Of a stretch of DNA of 64,000 bases, positions 8,196 to 16,051 are shown in pieces (within the stretch, counting starts at the first letter, position 1; each line of letters opens with the position of its first letter). Below the pieces are notes generated by a model. That model was not told the origin of the DNA, made no database searches, and saw only the letters and a program-made list of their open reading frames with translations. A program made the position numbers and the translations under genes. Origin of the DNA: VGBV01 sp963780395 (GTDB lineage: Bacteria; Actinomycetota; Thermoleophilia; Solirubrobacterales; 70-9); contig CAWABY010000017.1 in NCBI GenBank assembly GCA_963780395.1, forward strand, positions 333,838 to 397,837. The letters run 5' to 3'.

Positions 8196-8854
8196 ACGAG
8201 CGGCCCGTAGCCAGCGCCGCCGAGGAGATCTCGGCCGTCGTCCGCAACCGCCTGATCGAGTCTCGGCTGACGCCGAACGCGATTTCGATGGTGGGCCTGG
8301 CCGGCAACCTGGCCGCGGCGGTGCTGGTCTGGCAGGGCTACTACTTCCTCGGCGGGGTCGCCTTCATCCTCGGCTCGGTGATGGACACGCTCGACGGCCG
8401 CTACGCGCGCGCCTCGGGCAAGGGCACGCTGTTCGGCGCCTTCCTCGATTCGACCCTGGACAGGGCCGAGGAGGGCATCGTGCTGACCGCGGTCGCCTAC
8501 CGCTTCGCCGAGACCGGGGACGAGTTCGCGGCCGCGATGTGCGTGGTCGTCGTGCTGGGCTCGCTGTTGGTCTCCTACACCCGTGCCCGCGCCGAGGCGC
8601 TGGGCGTGGAGTGCAAGGTCGGTGTCGCCACGCGCCCCGTCAGAGTGGTCATACTGTCCATCGGCCTCGTCTTCGCAAAAGGGGCCGGCGTCTTCGACAT
8701 CGAGCTGCTGGCTCCCGCGATCTACGCGATGGCCGTGCTCACCGCCTTCACCGTCGTGCAGCGTGTCTGGCACGTCAGAAACGCTCTGAAGGAGATGGAG
8801 ACGACGTCCGAAAGGCCCCCCGACGGGGCGCAAGGCGCGACCGCGGACGTGTAA
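8192..8854 (+). CDS. CDP-alcohol phosphatidyltransferase (phosphatidylinositol-phosphate synthase-like)
   Basis: Protein of 220 residues with six predicted membrane helices. It has a perfect CDP-alcohol phosphotransferase signature: D65-x2-D68-G69-x2-A72-R73-x8-G82-x3-D86-x3-D90. These aspartates bind the metals and CDP-diacylglycerol. In actinobacteria this family makes phosphatidylinositol phosphate from inositol-3-phosphate. The neighbouring inositol-3-phosphate synthase argues for that substrate here, although PgsA-type activity is not excluded. GTG start, with a 4-base overlap with the PAP2 gene upstream. Confidence 0.85.
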   Translation: MNERPVASAAEEISAVVRNRLIESRLTPNAISMVGLAGNLAAAVLVWQGYYFLGGVAFILGSVMDTLDGRYARASGKGTLFGAFLDSTLDRAEEGIVLTAVAYRFAETGDEFAAAMCVVVVLGSLLVSYTRARAEALGVECKVGVATRPVRVVILSIGLVFAKGAGVFDIELLAPAIYAMAVLTAFTVVQRVWHVRNALKEMETTSERPPDGAQGATADV

Positions 8855-8920
8855 CCGGAGCGCCCGGCAAGTGTGGTTTCAGGTTCCGAGACTTCGCATT
8901 TAGGAGGGTTTTTCAGGCAT

Positions 8921-10135
8921 ATGAGCACCGTGAATGGCAGAAAGAACGGCGCGGCCCGCAACGGGGCCCGCGACGACAAGGTCCGAGTCGCCATCGTCGG
9001 AGTCGGCAACTGCGCGAGCTCGTTCGTGCAGGGGGTCGAGTACTACAAGGACGCTGACCCCACCGAGCAGGTGCCGGGCCTGATGCACGTGGACCTGGGC
9101 GGCTACCACGTGCGCGACATCGAGTTCACCGCCGCCTTCGACATCGACGCGGAGAAGGTCGGCAAGGACCTCTCCGAGGCGATCTTCTCGGGGCAGAACA
9201 ACACGATGAAGTTCTCCGAGGTCCCGAAGCTGGGAGTCAAGGTCCACCGCGGCATGACCCACGACGGCCTCGGCAAGTACCTGAAGGAGAAGATCACCAA
9301 GGCACCGGGGCAGACCGCAGACATCGTCGGCATCCTGCAGGACACGCAGACCGACGTCGTCGTCTGCTACCTGCCGGTCGGTTCCGAGCAGGCGACCAAG
9401 TGGTACGTCGAGCAGGCCCTGGCCGCGGGCGTCGGCTTCGTCAACTGCCTGCCGGTCTTCATCGCCCGCGAGGACTACTGGGACGAGCGCTTCACCGAGG
9501 CCGGCCTGCCGATCATCGGCGATGACATCAAGTCTCAGGTCGGCGCCACGATCGTGCACCGCCAGCTCGCGAGGCTGTTCGCCGACCGGGGGGTGCGCAT
9601 GGAGCGCACCAGCCAGCTCAACGTCGGCGGCAACATGGACTTCTACAACATGCTCGAGCGCGAGCGCCTCGAGTCGAAGAAGATCTCCAAGACCAACGCC
9701 GTCACCTCGATCATGGACCACGAGCTGCCGGCCGAGGACGTCTACATCGGCCCGTCGGACTACGTCCCGTGGCTGACCGACCGCAAGTGGGCGCACATTC
9801 GCGTCGAGGGCAGGTCCTTCGGCGACGTGCCTCTCAACCTCGAGCTGAAGCTCGAGGTCTGGGACTCGCCCAACTCCGCCGGCATCGTGATCGACGCCGT
9901 GCGGACTATCAAGCTGGCGCTGAACCACGGTGTCGCGGGCCAGCTGGACGGCCCCTCCAGCTACCTGATGAAGTCGCCGCACAACCAGCGGCCAGACTCC
10001 GAGGCTCGCGAGGCGACCGAGGAGTTCATCGCCAAGCACGCCCGCCAGCGCGGCCTGCCGGCGGACGGCAAGGCCGGCGGCAAGCAGAAGCCGGGCAAGA
10101 AGGCCAAGAAGAAGGCCAAGGCCAAGTCGAAGTAG
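8921..10135 (+). CDS. ino1: Inositol-3-phosphate synthase
   Basis: Protein of 404 residues starting at the ATG at 8921; a TAGGAGG sequence lies upstream at 8901-8907. The N-terminal Rossmann fold has the NAD motif VGVGNCASSF. Later signatures include SQVGATIVHRQ, LNVGGNMDFYN and KISKTNAV, typical of the actinobacterial/archaeal myo-inositol-1-phosphate synthase group. It converts glucose-6-phosphate to L-myo-inositol-1(3)-phosphate. The last ~25 residues are an unusual Lys/Gly-rich tail. It is placed between the CDP-alcohol phosphotransferase and a glycosyltransferase, and so supplies the head group for the proposed inositol lipid. Confidence 0.93.
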   Translation: MSTVNGRKNGAARNGARDDKVRVAIVGVGNCASSFVQGVEYYKDADPTEQVPGLMHVDLGGYHVRDIEFTAAFDIDAEKVGKDLSEAIFSGQNNTMKFSEVPKLGVKVHRGMTHDGLGKYLKEKITKAPGQTADIVGILQDTQTDVVVCYLPVGSEQATKWYVEQALAAGVGFVNCLPVFIAREDYWDERFTEAGLPIIGDDIKSQVGATIVHRQLARLFADRGVRMERTSQLNVGGNMDFYNMLERERLESKKISKTNAVTSIMDHELPAEDVYIGPSDYVPWLTDRKWAHIRVEGRSFGDVPLNLELKLEVWDSPNSAGIVIDAVRTIKLALNHGVAGQLDGPSSYLMKSPHNQRPDSEAREATEEFIAKHARQRGLPADGKAGGKQKPGKKAKKKAKAKSK

Positions 10136-10193
10136 GACGGGCGCTCGGGGCCCGCTCTCGCCCCAGATCTGATCTCCACCACGCGGCGCGCCA

Positions 10194-10199
10194 TATCCT
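10194..10199 (+). promoter_or_regulatory. -10 hexamer TATCCT of a likely leaderless promoter
   Basis: TATCCT ends six bases before the GTG at 10206, with no ribosome-binding site. It suggests that the GT-PHP gene also has its own promoter. Confidence 0.4.
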
Positions 10200-10205
10200 C
10201 ACGGC

Positions 10206-12107
10206 GTGAGCTCCGCGCGGAAACTCACCATCGCCCAGGTCAGTCCCAGGCGCTTGGACTCCCGCCACGAGATCGCCGAGTACGTCGGCCGCACCTCGGC
10301 CGCGCTGGCCGAGCGCGGCCACCGGGTACTGGTGGCGGCGCCCTCTGACTCCCGGGCGGCACTTCGCGAGGGCCGCCGGGCGATCAAGGCCGCGGTCGAG
10401 GATCCGCGTTCGCTGTTCCAGGAGGACAACTTCAAGCTGCTCGCGATCGGCCAAAGCCTGCCGCTGCCGAGCGGGCCTCGGCGCCGTCCTCCTCCGATTC
10501 CGCTCGACGTCAGCCGCGCGCTCGAGCAGTTGCTGGAGGCGGCTCCGTTCGACATCGTCCACGTGCACGAGCCCTTCGCGCCCAGCGCGGGCTCGGCGGC
10601 TTTGCGCCACTCGCTCTCGCTCAACGTCGCCACCTTCCACGAGCCCGCCGAGCGGGTGCTGTCGACCCAGGTCGCGCGGATGCTCGTCGAGATGTTCTTC
10701 GGCCGCATCGACGCGCGCACGGCGAGCAACGTGGCCACCGCCGAGATGCTGGAGAGCTTCTTTCCGGGTCGCTGGGAGGTGGTCAGGGCCGGTGCCGACG
10801 TCGCCGAGCCGGCGCTGGATGCCCCGCCGCCCGGCCGAATCCGCATCGTTCACGCTGCGGAGGAGGAGCGGGGCGCCCTGCGCCTGTTCCTGCGGGCGCT
10901 GCGTCGCCTGCCGGAGAACCTCGACTGGGAAGCGGTGATCTGGTTCGACGGCCCCACCGACCCCCTCGCCCGCGTCAGCAGGCGATTGCGCGAGCGGCTG
11001 CACCTGGTCCGGCCCGCGGACGGGGAGCCCCCGGGCTTCATCTCGGGCGCGGACATCGTCTGCCTCGCCTCGGGAGGCGTTCGGACCGCGCCAGGCGTCG
11101 GCCGAGAGGCACTTGCAGCGGGCGCCGTGCCGATCGTCTCCGACCTTGAGCTCTACCGCGAGCTGGTCGGGGACGGCGAGCGTGGATTGCTGTTTCCGGT
11201 CGGCGACGCGCTGACGCTGGCGGCCCAGCTCGAGCGCCTCTGCGGCGACGGCGAGCTGCGCCGGAGGCTGAGCTCGCGGGGCCGCGAGGGTGGAGAGGGG
11301 CGGAGCTGGGCCGAGGTGACCGACGAGATCGAGGGCGTCTACCGGCACCTCGTCGCGCGCAGGCATGACCCGGCCGGCAACCCTGAGGTGCGCAAGCGGC
11401 TCGCCGGCCGGCCCTACATCCATTGCGACCTGCATATGCACACCGACCACTCGCCGGACTGCGCGACGCCCGTCGAGGTGCTGCTGGAGACCGCCAAGCA
11501 GAACGGCCTCGGGGCTATCGCGATCACCGATCACAACGAGGTCTCGGGTGCGCTCGAGGCGCGCGACCTCGCGGAGCGGATCGGCGGCATCAAGGTGATC
11601 GTCGCCGAGGAGGTGAAGACTGCGCACCAGGGCGAGGTGATCGGGCTGTTCATCGAGGAGAAGATCGAGCGCGGGATGTCGCTGGCGGAGACGATCGCCG
11701 AGATCAAGCGCCAGGGCGGCCTCGTCTACGTGCCCCATCCGTTCGACCGGCTGCACTCGGTGCCCGACTACGAGCACCTGCTGGACGTGGTCGAGCGGAT
11801 CGACATCCTGGAAGTCTTCAACCCGCGGATCGCGATCGACTCCTTCAACGAGGAGGCGGTCCGCTTCGCGCGCAAATACGACATCGTCCCTGGCGCCGGC
11901 TCGGACAGCCACGTCGCGCAGGGACTGGGTAGCGTCAAGATCCGCCTTCGCGATTTCGAGGGGCCACAGGAGTTCCTGGAGGCGATGCGGGCCGCCGACA
12001 TCGTCCGCAAGCACAAGAACCTCGTCTACGTGCAGGCGCTGAAGTTCCTCCAGACCAGCGGTGGGAGGGGCGGCCGGTCGCTGGCGGCCCGCTCCGGCAA
12101 GAGTTGA
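10206..12107 (+). CDS. Fused GT4 glycosyltransferase and PHP-domain phosphoesterase
   Basis: Protein of 633 residues with two enzymatic parts. Residues ~1-395 are a GT-B glycosyltransferase related to the PimA/GT4 group: an N-terminal Rossmann half with DIVHVHEPF, and a C-terminal half with GREALAAGAVPIV and a FPVGDA turn. Residues ~400-610 are a PHP metal-dependent phosphoesterase: CDLHMHTDHSPD, AITDHNE, VYVPHPFD and GAGSDSHV supply the metal-binding histidines and aspartates. Separate proteins of both kinds are common; the fusion is unusual. It follows ino1 by 70 bases. A glycosyl transfer to an inositol lipid plus phosphate removal is a reasonable guess only. Confidence 0.85.
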   Translation: MSSARKLTIAQVSPRRLDSRHEIAEYVGRTSAALAERGHRVLVAAPSDSRAALREGRRAIKAAVEDPRSLFQEDNFKLLAIGQSLPLPSGPRRRPPPIPLDVSRALEQLLEAAPFDIVHVHEPFAPSAGSAALRHSLSLNVATFHEPAERVLSTQVARMLVEMFFGRIDARTASNVATAEMLESFFPGRWEVVRAGADVAEPALDAPPPGRIRIVHAAEEERGALRLFLRALRRLPENLDWEAVIWFDGPTDPLARVSRRLRERLHLVRPADGEPPGFISGADIVCLASGGVRTAPGVGREALAAGAVPIVSDLELYRELVGDGERGLLFPVGDALTLAAQLERLCGDGELRRRLSSRGREGGEGRSWAEVTDEIEGVYRHLVARRHDPAGNPEVRKRLAGRPYIHCDLHMHTDHSPDCATPVEVLLETAKQNGLGAIAITDHNEVSGALEARDLAERIGGIKVIVAEEVKTAHQGEVIGLFIEEKIERGMSLAETIAEIKRQGGLVYVPHPFDRLHSVPDYEHLLDVVERIDILEVFNPRIAIDSFNEEAVRFARKYDIVPGAGSDSHVAQGLGSVKIRLRDFEGPQEFLEAMRAADIVRKHKNLVYVQALKFLQTSGGRGGRSLAARSGKS

Positions 12108-12763
12108 TGCACGCGCAAGGTTCTGGCGCGGCGCCGAAGAAGAGGCAGGCAGCCGTGCCACCGACGACCGACGACGAGATCCGCGAGAAGTACCTGGAGC
12201 GGGCGATACGCGAGCTGAACGACCTGGGGCGGGACCTGGCGGCCTGCGAACGCTGTCCTCGCGGCAGCGTGATGCCGGTGCAGGGCTCGGGCCACCCTCA
12301 GGCCGACATCTTCATGCTCAAGCACACGGCGACCCCCTCCGAGATCGAGGAGGGCGTCGCCTTCTACGGCCGCGCCGGCAACGCCCTGATGAAGAGCTTC
12401 AAGCGGCTCTCGATCGACCCGATCGTGGTCTTCGGAACGCTCTGCGTCAAGTGCCCTCTGACCGATCCCGACCTTGCCGCCGACCCGTGCGTCGAGCGGA
12501 TCGCCGAGGAGCTCGCGATAGTGCAGCCCCGGATCGTGGTGGTGATGGGGGATGAGGCCCTTGACGTCCTCAACGAGCTCGAGCTGCCGCTGGCAGACGA
12601 GGTCGAGCCGCTGGAGGGCGAGGTACAGCGTCTGACGCCCACGATCGACGCGCTCTACGTCCCCGACATCGACGAGTCGCTCGACGAGCAGAGCGCAAAG
12701 CAGCGCTTCTGGTCCTCGTTCCGCGCCCTCGGCGCCTGGTACGACAAGCTGCCGCCGTACTAG
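12107..12763 (+). CDS. Uracil-DNA glycosylase superfamily protein with altered active-site motifs
   Basis: Protein of 218 residues starting at the ATG that overlaps the previous stop by one base. The iron-sulfur cysteine pattern of family 4/5 uracil-DNA glycosylases is kept: C47-x2-C50 and C113/C116 with C128. YGRAGNALMKS matches the family's second motif. The usual first motif (GEAPG-type) is replaced by MLKHTATPSEIEEG, and the C-terminal HPS-type motif by a VPD sequence. It could therefore be a structural relative with a different or no glycosylase activity. It is translationally coupled to the GT-PHP fusion, an odd partner for a repair enzyme. Confidence 0.75.
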   Translation: MHAQGSGAAPKKRQAAVPPTTDDEIREKYLERAIRELNDLGRDLAACERCPRGSVMPVQGSGHPQADIFMLKHTATPSEIEEGVAFYGRAGNALMKSFKRLSIDPIVVFGTLCVKCPLTDPDLAADPCVERIAEELAIVQPRIVVVMGDEALDVLNELELPLADEVEPLEGEVQRLTPTIDALYVPDIDESLDEQSAKQRFWSSFRALGAWYDKLPPY

Positions 12764-12789
12764 CCCTCGACCGGAGCGCGAGTTCTGGC

Positions 12790-12795
12790 TAGACT
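12790..12795 (+). promoter_or_regulatory. -10 hexamer TAGACT of a likely leaderless promoter
   Basis: TAGACT ends nine bases before the GTG start at 12805. No ribosome-binding site is seen between them. Confidence 0.45.
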
Positions 12796-12804
12796 GCCGC
12801 CGCC

Positions 12805-13423
12805 GTGGGATTCAAGGACGCGTTCCGCAGCATGCGAATGAAGGACCCGGTGGACGTGGTGGCCCAGGTCGTCTCGGTCACCGCGGCTCCCACCGAGGGC
12901 GCGACCCACGGGACCGCGGTCATGAACCTGGTCGTGCAGATGCCGGACGGGCAGGCCCACTCGATCGAGTGCACCTCGATGCCGGCGCCCGTCGCCAAGT
13001 GGCCGACGCCGGGAGGGCAGCTGCCGGTCACGGTCGACGCCGCCGATGTCGAAAAGTGCAAGGTGCGCTGGGACGAGGTGCCCGAGTCTGGGGACCTCGC
13101 GAAGCAGCAGGCCGACCAGCTCGCGCAGCAGATGAACCAGGGCGGCTCGCAGGTCGACGCGAGCCAGCTTGGGGGCCAGGGCGGTCAGGTGGTGATGGGC
13201 GGCGACGTCAGCGACATCGTCAAGCAGCTGCAGCAGGCAATACCCGGGGCCGAGATCACGGTCGAGGGTGGTGACGCCGCGGCGCTCGGCGGCCAGCCGG
13301 CAGCGTTATGGCGGCGGGGACGACCGCGTGCAGCAGCTCGAGCGCCTGGCGAAGCTGAAGGAGAGCGGCGCCCTCAGCGAGCAGGAGTTCGAGCGCGAGA
13401 AGGCCCGGATCCTGGGCCAGTAG
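12805..13423 (+). pseudogene. SHOCT-domain protein, interrupted by one frameshift
   Basis: The GTG start at 12805 opens ~165 residues of unknown family: a small beta-rich N-terminal domain (residues ~10-95), then a Gln/Gly-rich linker. The reading frame is then lost near 13300 (around GCGTTATGG). In the frame reached by removing one base the protein continues to a short C-terminal SHOCT domain (RVQQLERLAKLKESGALSEQ and on), ending with TAG at 13421-13423. SHOCT tails usually mediate oligomerisation. The intact SHOCT coding on both sides of a single-base error suggests a sequencing indel rather than decay. Confidence 0.7.
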
Positions 13424-13478
13424 AGCGGGTCGCTGCCAGCAGGGCGCGGTCGATCCGACGGGACCGACGTCGCGACCC

Positions 13479-14261
13479 TCAGGCGCTCGGGGCGGCGGCC
13501 TCGGCGACGGCGCTCATGTCCTCGATCGTGGCGCTGGCCAGGGCCCTGACCACGACCGTGTCGAGGGCGCGGTGGCGCGCCAGCTCGGCCTGGGCTTCGC
13601 CGGGGTTCTCGGCGGCGACTCCGACCGTCCCCTCGGGCTGGCCGAGCCGGTCGAAGTGGTCGCGGTAGCCCTTGTGGAGGTCGCGGTAGAAGGACTCCTC
13701 CTTCGCCAGGCGCTCGTCCGAGTCAGGGCCGATCGCGGTGCGGACGTAGCCCATCACAGGGGGCGGATGTCGGCCCACCTCGCGGGCGCCGGCCTCGACC
13801 TGCTTGCGGGCTTCCGCCGCGAACTCGGGGGTCATCCAGTTGAAGAAGACGCCGTCCCATTTGGCGCCTCCGAAGGCGCACATCTTCGGCCCCATCGCCG
13901 CCAGCACAAGCCGCACCCCGGGCAGCTCCCGGCGCAGCGCCGGGAACGCTTCGCGCATCGTCGTCAGCGGCTTCTTGGTGAAGCCGGCGCCTACGCCGAG
14001 CCAGAGGCGCTCGCGGTCGAGTCCGGTGCGCTCCAGGTCGGCGGCAATCGCCCGCGGGTCGTGGCGGTCAAGAGCGATCACGGCGACACCCAGCTCGATC
14101 CGGTCGGCGCCGCGGGCGAAGTGGGCGAGCGTGTCCAGGCCCTTTGCGCCGGGGTGGTCGTTGGACCACATCGACGAGTAGCCGAGCTCCTGGCAGCGCG
14201 CCGCGAGCGGCGTAGCCACCTCGGGCTCCAGGCCTGCGGCGACTCCGAAGCCCCGTGTCAT
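13479..14261 (-). CDS. LLM-class (luciferase-like) flavin monooxygenase, probably F420-dependent
   Basis: Protein of 260 residues if started at the ATG at 14261, which overlaps the stop of the upstream RNA methyltransferase as ATGA. It has the TIM-barrel pattern of luciferase-like oxidoreductases: LGYSSMWSNDHPGAKG at the first strands, RIELGVAVIALDRHDP and a LWLGVGAGF strand. Actinobacterial members mostly use F420H2; the substrate is unknown. It is shorter than the usual 290-340 residues. Confidence 0.8.
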   Translation of the reverse strand: MTRGFGVAAGLEPEVATPLAARCQELGYSSMWSNDHPGAKGLDTLAHFARGADRIELGVAVIALDRHDPRAIAADLERTGLDRERLWLGVGAGFTKKPLTTMREAFPALRRELPGVRLVLAAMGPKMCAFGGAKWDGVFFNWMTPEFAAEARKQVEAGAREVGRHPPPVMGYVRTAIGPDSDERLAKEESFYRDLHKGYRDHFDRLGQPEGTVGVAAENPGEAQAELARHRALDTVVVRALASATIEDMSAVAEAAAPSA

Positions 14262-15595
14262 CGCTCGAGCACCGCGACGCACTCGATGTGCGGGGTCTGG
14301 GGGAACATGTCGACGGGCTGCACGCGGCGCAGCCTATAGCCGGCCTCCCCGAGCTGGGCGGCGTTTGGGGCCAGGGTGGTCGGGTTGCAGGAGACGTACA
14401 CGATGCGCCTCGCCTCGCATTCGATCAGGCGGCGGACGATCTTCTTGGAGAGGCCGGCGCGCGGCGGGTCGACGACGACCAAGTCCGGCCGGCCCGCCTC
14501 CTCGACGAGGGGGCGGATCGTGGTGCGGGCGTCGCCGACGCGGAAGCGGGCGTTACGGATCCCGTTCAGGTCCGCGTTGCGCTCGGCGTCGTCGATGGCC
14601 TCGGGCACGATCTCGACGCCCCAGACCTCGCCGGCGGACCGCGCCAGCACGAGCGACAGGGTGCCGATCCCGCAGAAGAGGTCGTAGACCCGCTCGGAGC
14701 CATCCAGGCCGGCCGCCTCGGCGGCGAGGCCGTAGAGCCGCTCTGCCATCTCGGTGTTGGTCTGGAAGAAGGCTCGATGCGAGATCTGGAAGCGCAGCCC
14801 GTACAGCTCCTCGTACAGGTACTCGTCGCCCAGGGCGCCGGTGGGGCCGTCGGTTCCCCCGGCCTCGTCTTCGACGATCGTGTGCAGGTCGACAGGCGGC
14901 CTGGGGATCTCGGCGGCCGAGGTGACCAGGCGGCTCTGCAGCTGCCCGGAGCGGCGAGCTTCGCGGATGACCAGGTTGCGCAGCACGCCGGCGCCGGAGC
15001 GGCGGTCGTACGCCGGCACCCCGGAGGCCTGAGCCCAGGCGCGGATCTCGTTGCGGCGGGAGTTGTTGGCCTCGGATGCCAGCAGGCAGTCGTGGGCGTC
15101 CACGATCTCGTCCCAGCGCCCCCTTGCGTGGAACCCCAGGACCAGCTCGCCCTCGCGCTCGCCGAACGAGTACTCGAGCTTGTTGCGATAGCGCCAGCGC
15201 TCCAGCGCCGGCTCGATCGGCGCCAGCTCGAAGCCGTCCAGGCCTCCGAGGCGGCGCAGCGAGTCGTCGACCTGTTGCTGCTTGATGCTCAGCTGCTGCT
15301 CGTAGGGGAGCCCCTGCCATGGGGCGCCGGGGCACGGCTCGCCGCCGTGGTCGCAGCGGTCGGGGACGCGGTCGGGGCTGGGGCGCAGGAGCTCCACGGT
15401 CCGTGCCTCGGCGTAGTGGCGCTTGCTCTTCGTGATCGCGGCTAGGACCCTGTCGCCGGGGAGGGCTCCTGCGACGAAGACGACGTAGCCATTGCGGCGC
15501 GCGACCCCCTTGCCGCCGTAGGCGAGGGACTCGACGTCCAGCTCGAGCTGTTCGGAGACCCTTGGTCGCGCGAGCTTCTGCTTGGTCTCTGTCAT
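14258..15595 (-). CDS. RlmD/TrmA-type SAM-dependent RNA (uracil-C5) methyltransferase
   Basis: Protein of 445 residues. A TRAM RNA-binding domain occupies about residues 10-70. The C-terminal Rossmann domain has the SAM motif YDLFCGIGTLSLVLA, then VVVDPPRAGL and VYVSCNPTTLAPN, in which the cysteine is the catalytic nucleophile. It methylates uracil C5 in 23S rRNA or tRNA; which one cannot be told. The iron-sulfur segment reads RCDHGGEPCPGAPW, lacking the CGGC pair of RlmD, so the cluster is probably incomplete. A -10 TAGCCT sits just before the ATG, suggesting a leaderless mRNA. Confidence 0.88.
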   Translation of the reverse strand: MTETKQKLARPRVSEQLELDVESLAYGGKGVARRNGYVVFVAGALPGDRVLAAITKSKRHYAEARTVELLRPSPDRVPDRCDHGGEPCPGAPWQGLPYEQQLSIKQQQVDDSLRRLGGLDGFELAPIEPALERWRYRNKLEYSFGEREGELVLGFHARGRWDEIVDAHDCLLASEANNSRRNEIRAWAQASGVPAYDRRSGAGVLRNLVIREARRSGQLQSRLVTSAAEIPRPPVDLHTIVEDEAGGTDGPTGALGDEYLYEELYGLRFQISHRAFFQTNTEMAERLYGLAAEAAGLDGSERVYDLFCGIGTLSLVLARSAGEVWGVEIVPEAIDDAERNADLNGIRNARFRVGDARTTIRPLVEEAGRPDLVVVDPPRAGLSKKIVRRLIECEARRIVYVSCNPTTLAPNAAQLGEAGYRLRRVQPVDMFPQTPHIECVAVLER

Positions 15596-15601
15596 CGGTT
15601 C

Positions 15602-15607
15602 AGGCTA
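15602..15607 (-). promoter_or_regulatory. -10 hexamer TAGCCT of a likely leaderless promoter
   Basis: On the minus strand TAGCCT (15607-15602) ends six bases before the ATG at 15595. There is no ribosome-binding site in the gap. Confidence 0.45.
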
Positions 15608-15670
15608 GGAGGTTCCCTTGCGGATAGGCTCTTGCCGCAATTTGCGAACAACAGCGATAGGAGGTACGAG

Positions 15671-16051
15671 GTGGAGTCAAGCGGAAGCGGCGGTAGCCGC
15701 GGCGTCATGGACAACGTCCAGAAGGCCATCGACGATCTGCGCGCGGCCGGCGAGAAGGCCACGGGCGACGTTCGCTCCAACATCGACTCGGCGGTGTCGC
15801 GCCTGCGCGACGTCTCCGGCGAGGCGACGAAGACCGCGCAGGATCAGGCCTCGAGCTGGCGCAGCACGCTCGAGGACGCGACCGAGGACGTGCGCAAGGA
15901 GCTGGCGAAGCTGGCGGTGCGGGCGCAGAACTCGCTCGATTCGCTGGACGAGGTGGCAAAGGAGCTGGACGAGCGCCGCAAGAGCCTGGGGGGCGGCAAG
16001 AGCGGCGGCGACAAGAGCAGCGGCAAGGGGGGCGGCAAGAAGAAGAGCTAG
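15671..16051 (+). CDS. Small helical (phasin-like) protein with Gly/Lys-rich tail
   Basis: Protein of 126 residues. The GTG at 15671 is chosen because AGGAGG (15659-15664) lies six bases before it. Residues ~15-105 are amphipathic helix with repeats of Ala, Asp, Glu, Lys and Arg, like apolipoprotein/phasin coiled coils. The last ~20 residues are Gly-Gly-Lys/Ser repeats. No enzyme motif. It converges with another helical protein, their stops overlapping in the palindrome CTAG (16048-16051). A structural or granule/DNA-associated role is possible but unproven. Confidence 0.65.
   Translation: MESSGSGGSRGVMDNVQKAIDDLRAAGEKATGDVRSNIDSAVSRLRDVSGEATKTAQDQASSWRSTLEDATEDVRKELAKLAVRAQNSLDSLDEVAKELDERRKSLGGGKSGGDKSSGKGGGKKKS

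Noticed and set aside
13427..13476. GGGTCGC/GCGACCC arms between the SHOCT and LLM genes as a terminator
   Set aside because: The arms are more than 30 bases apart with a poorly paired interior; not convincing.
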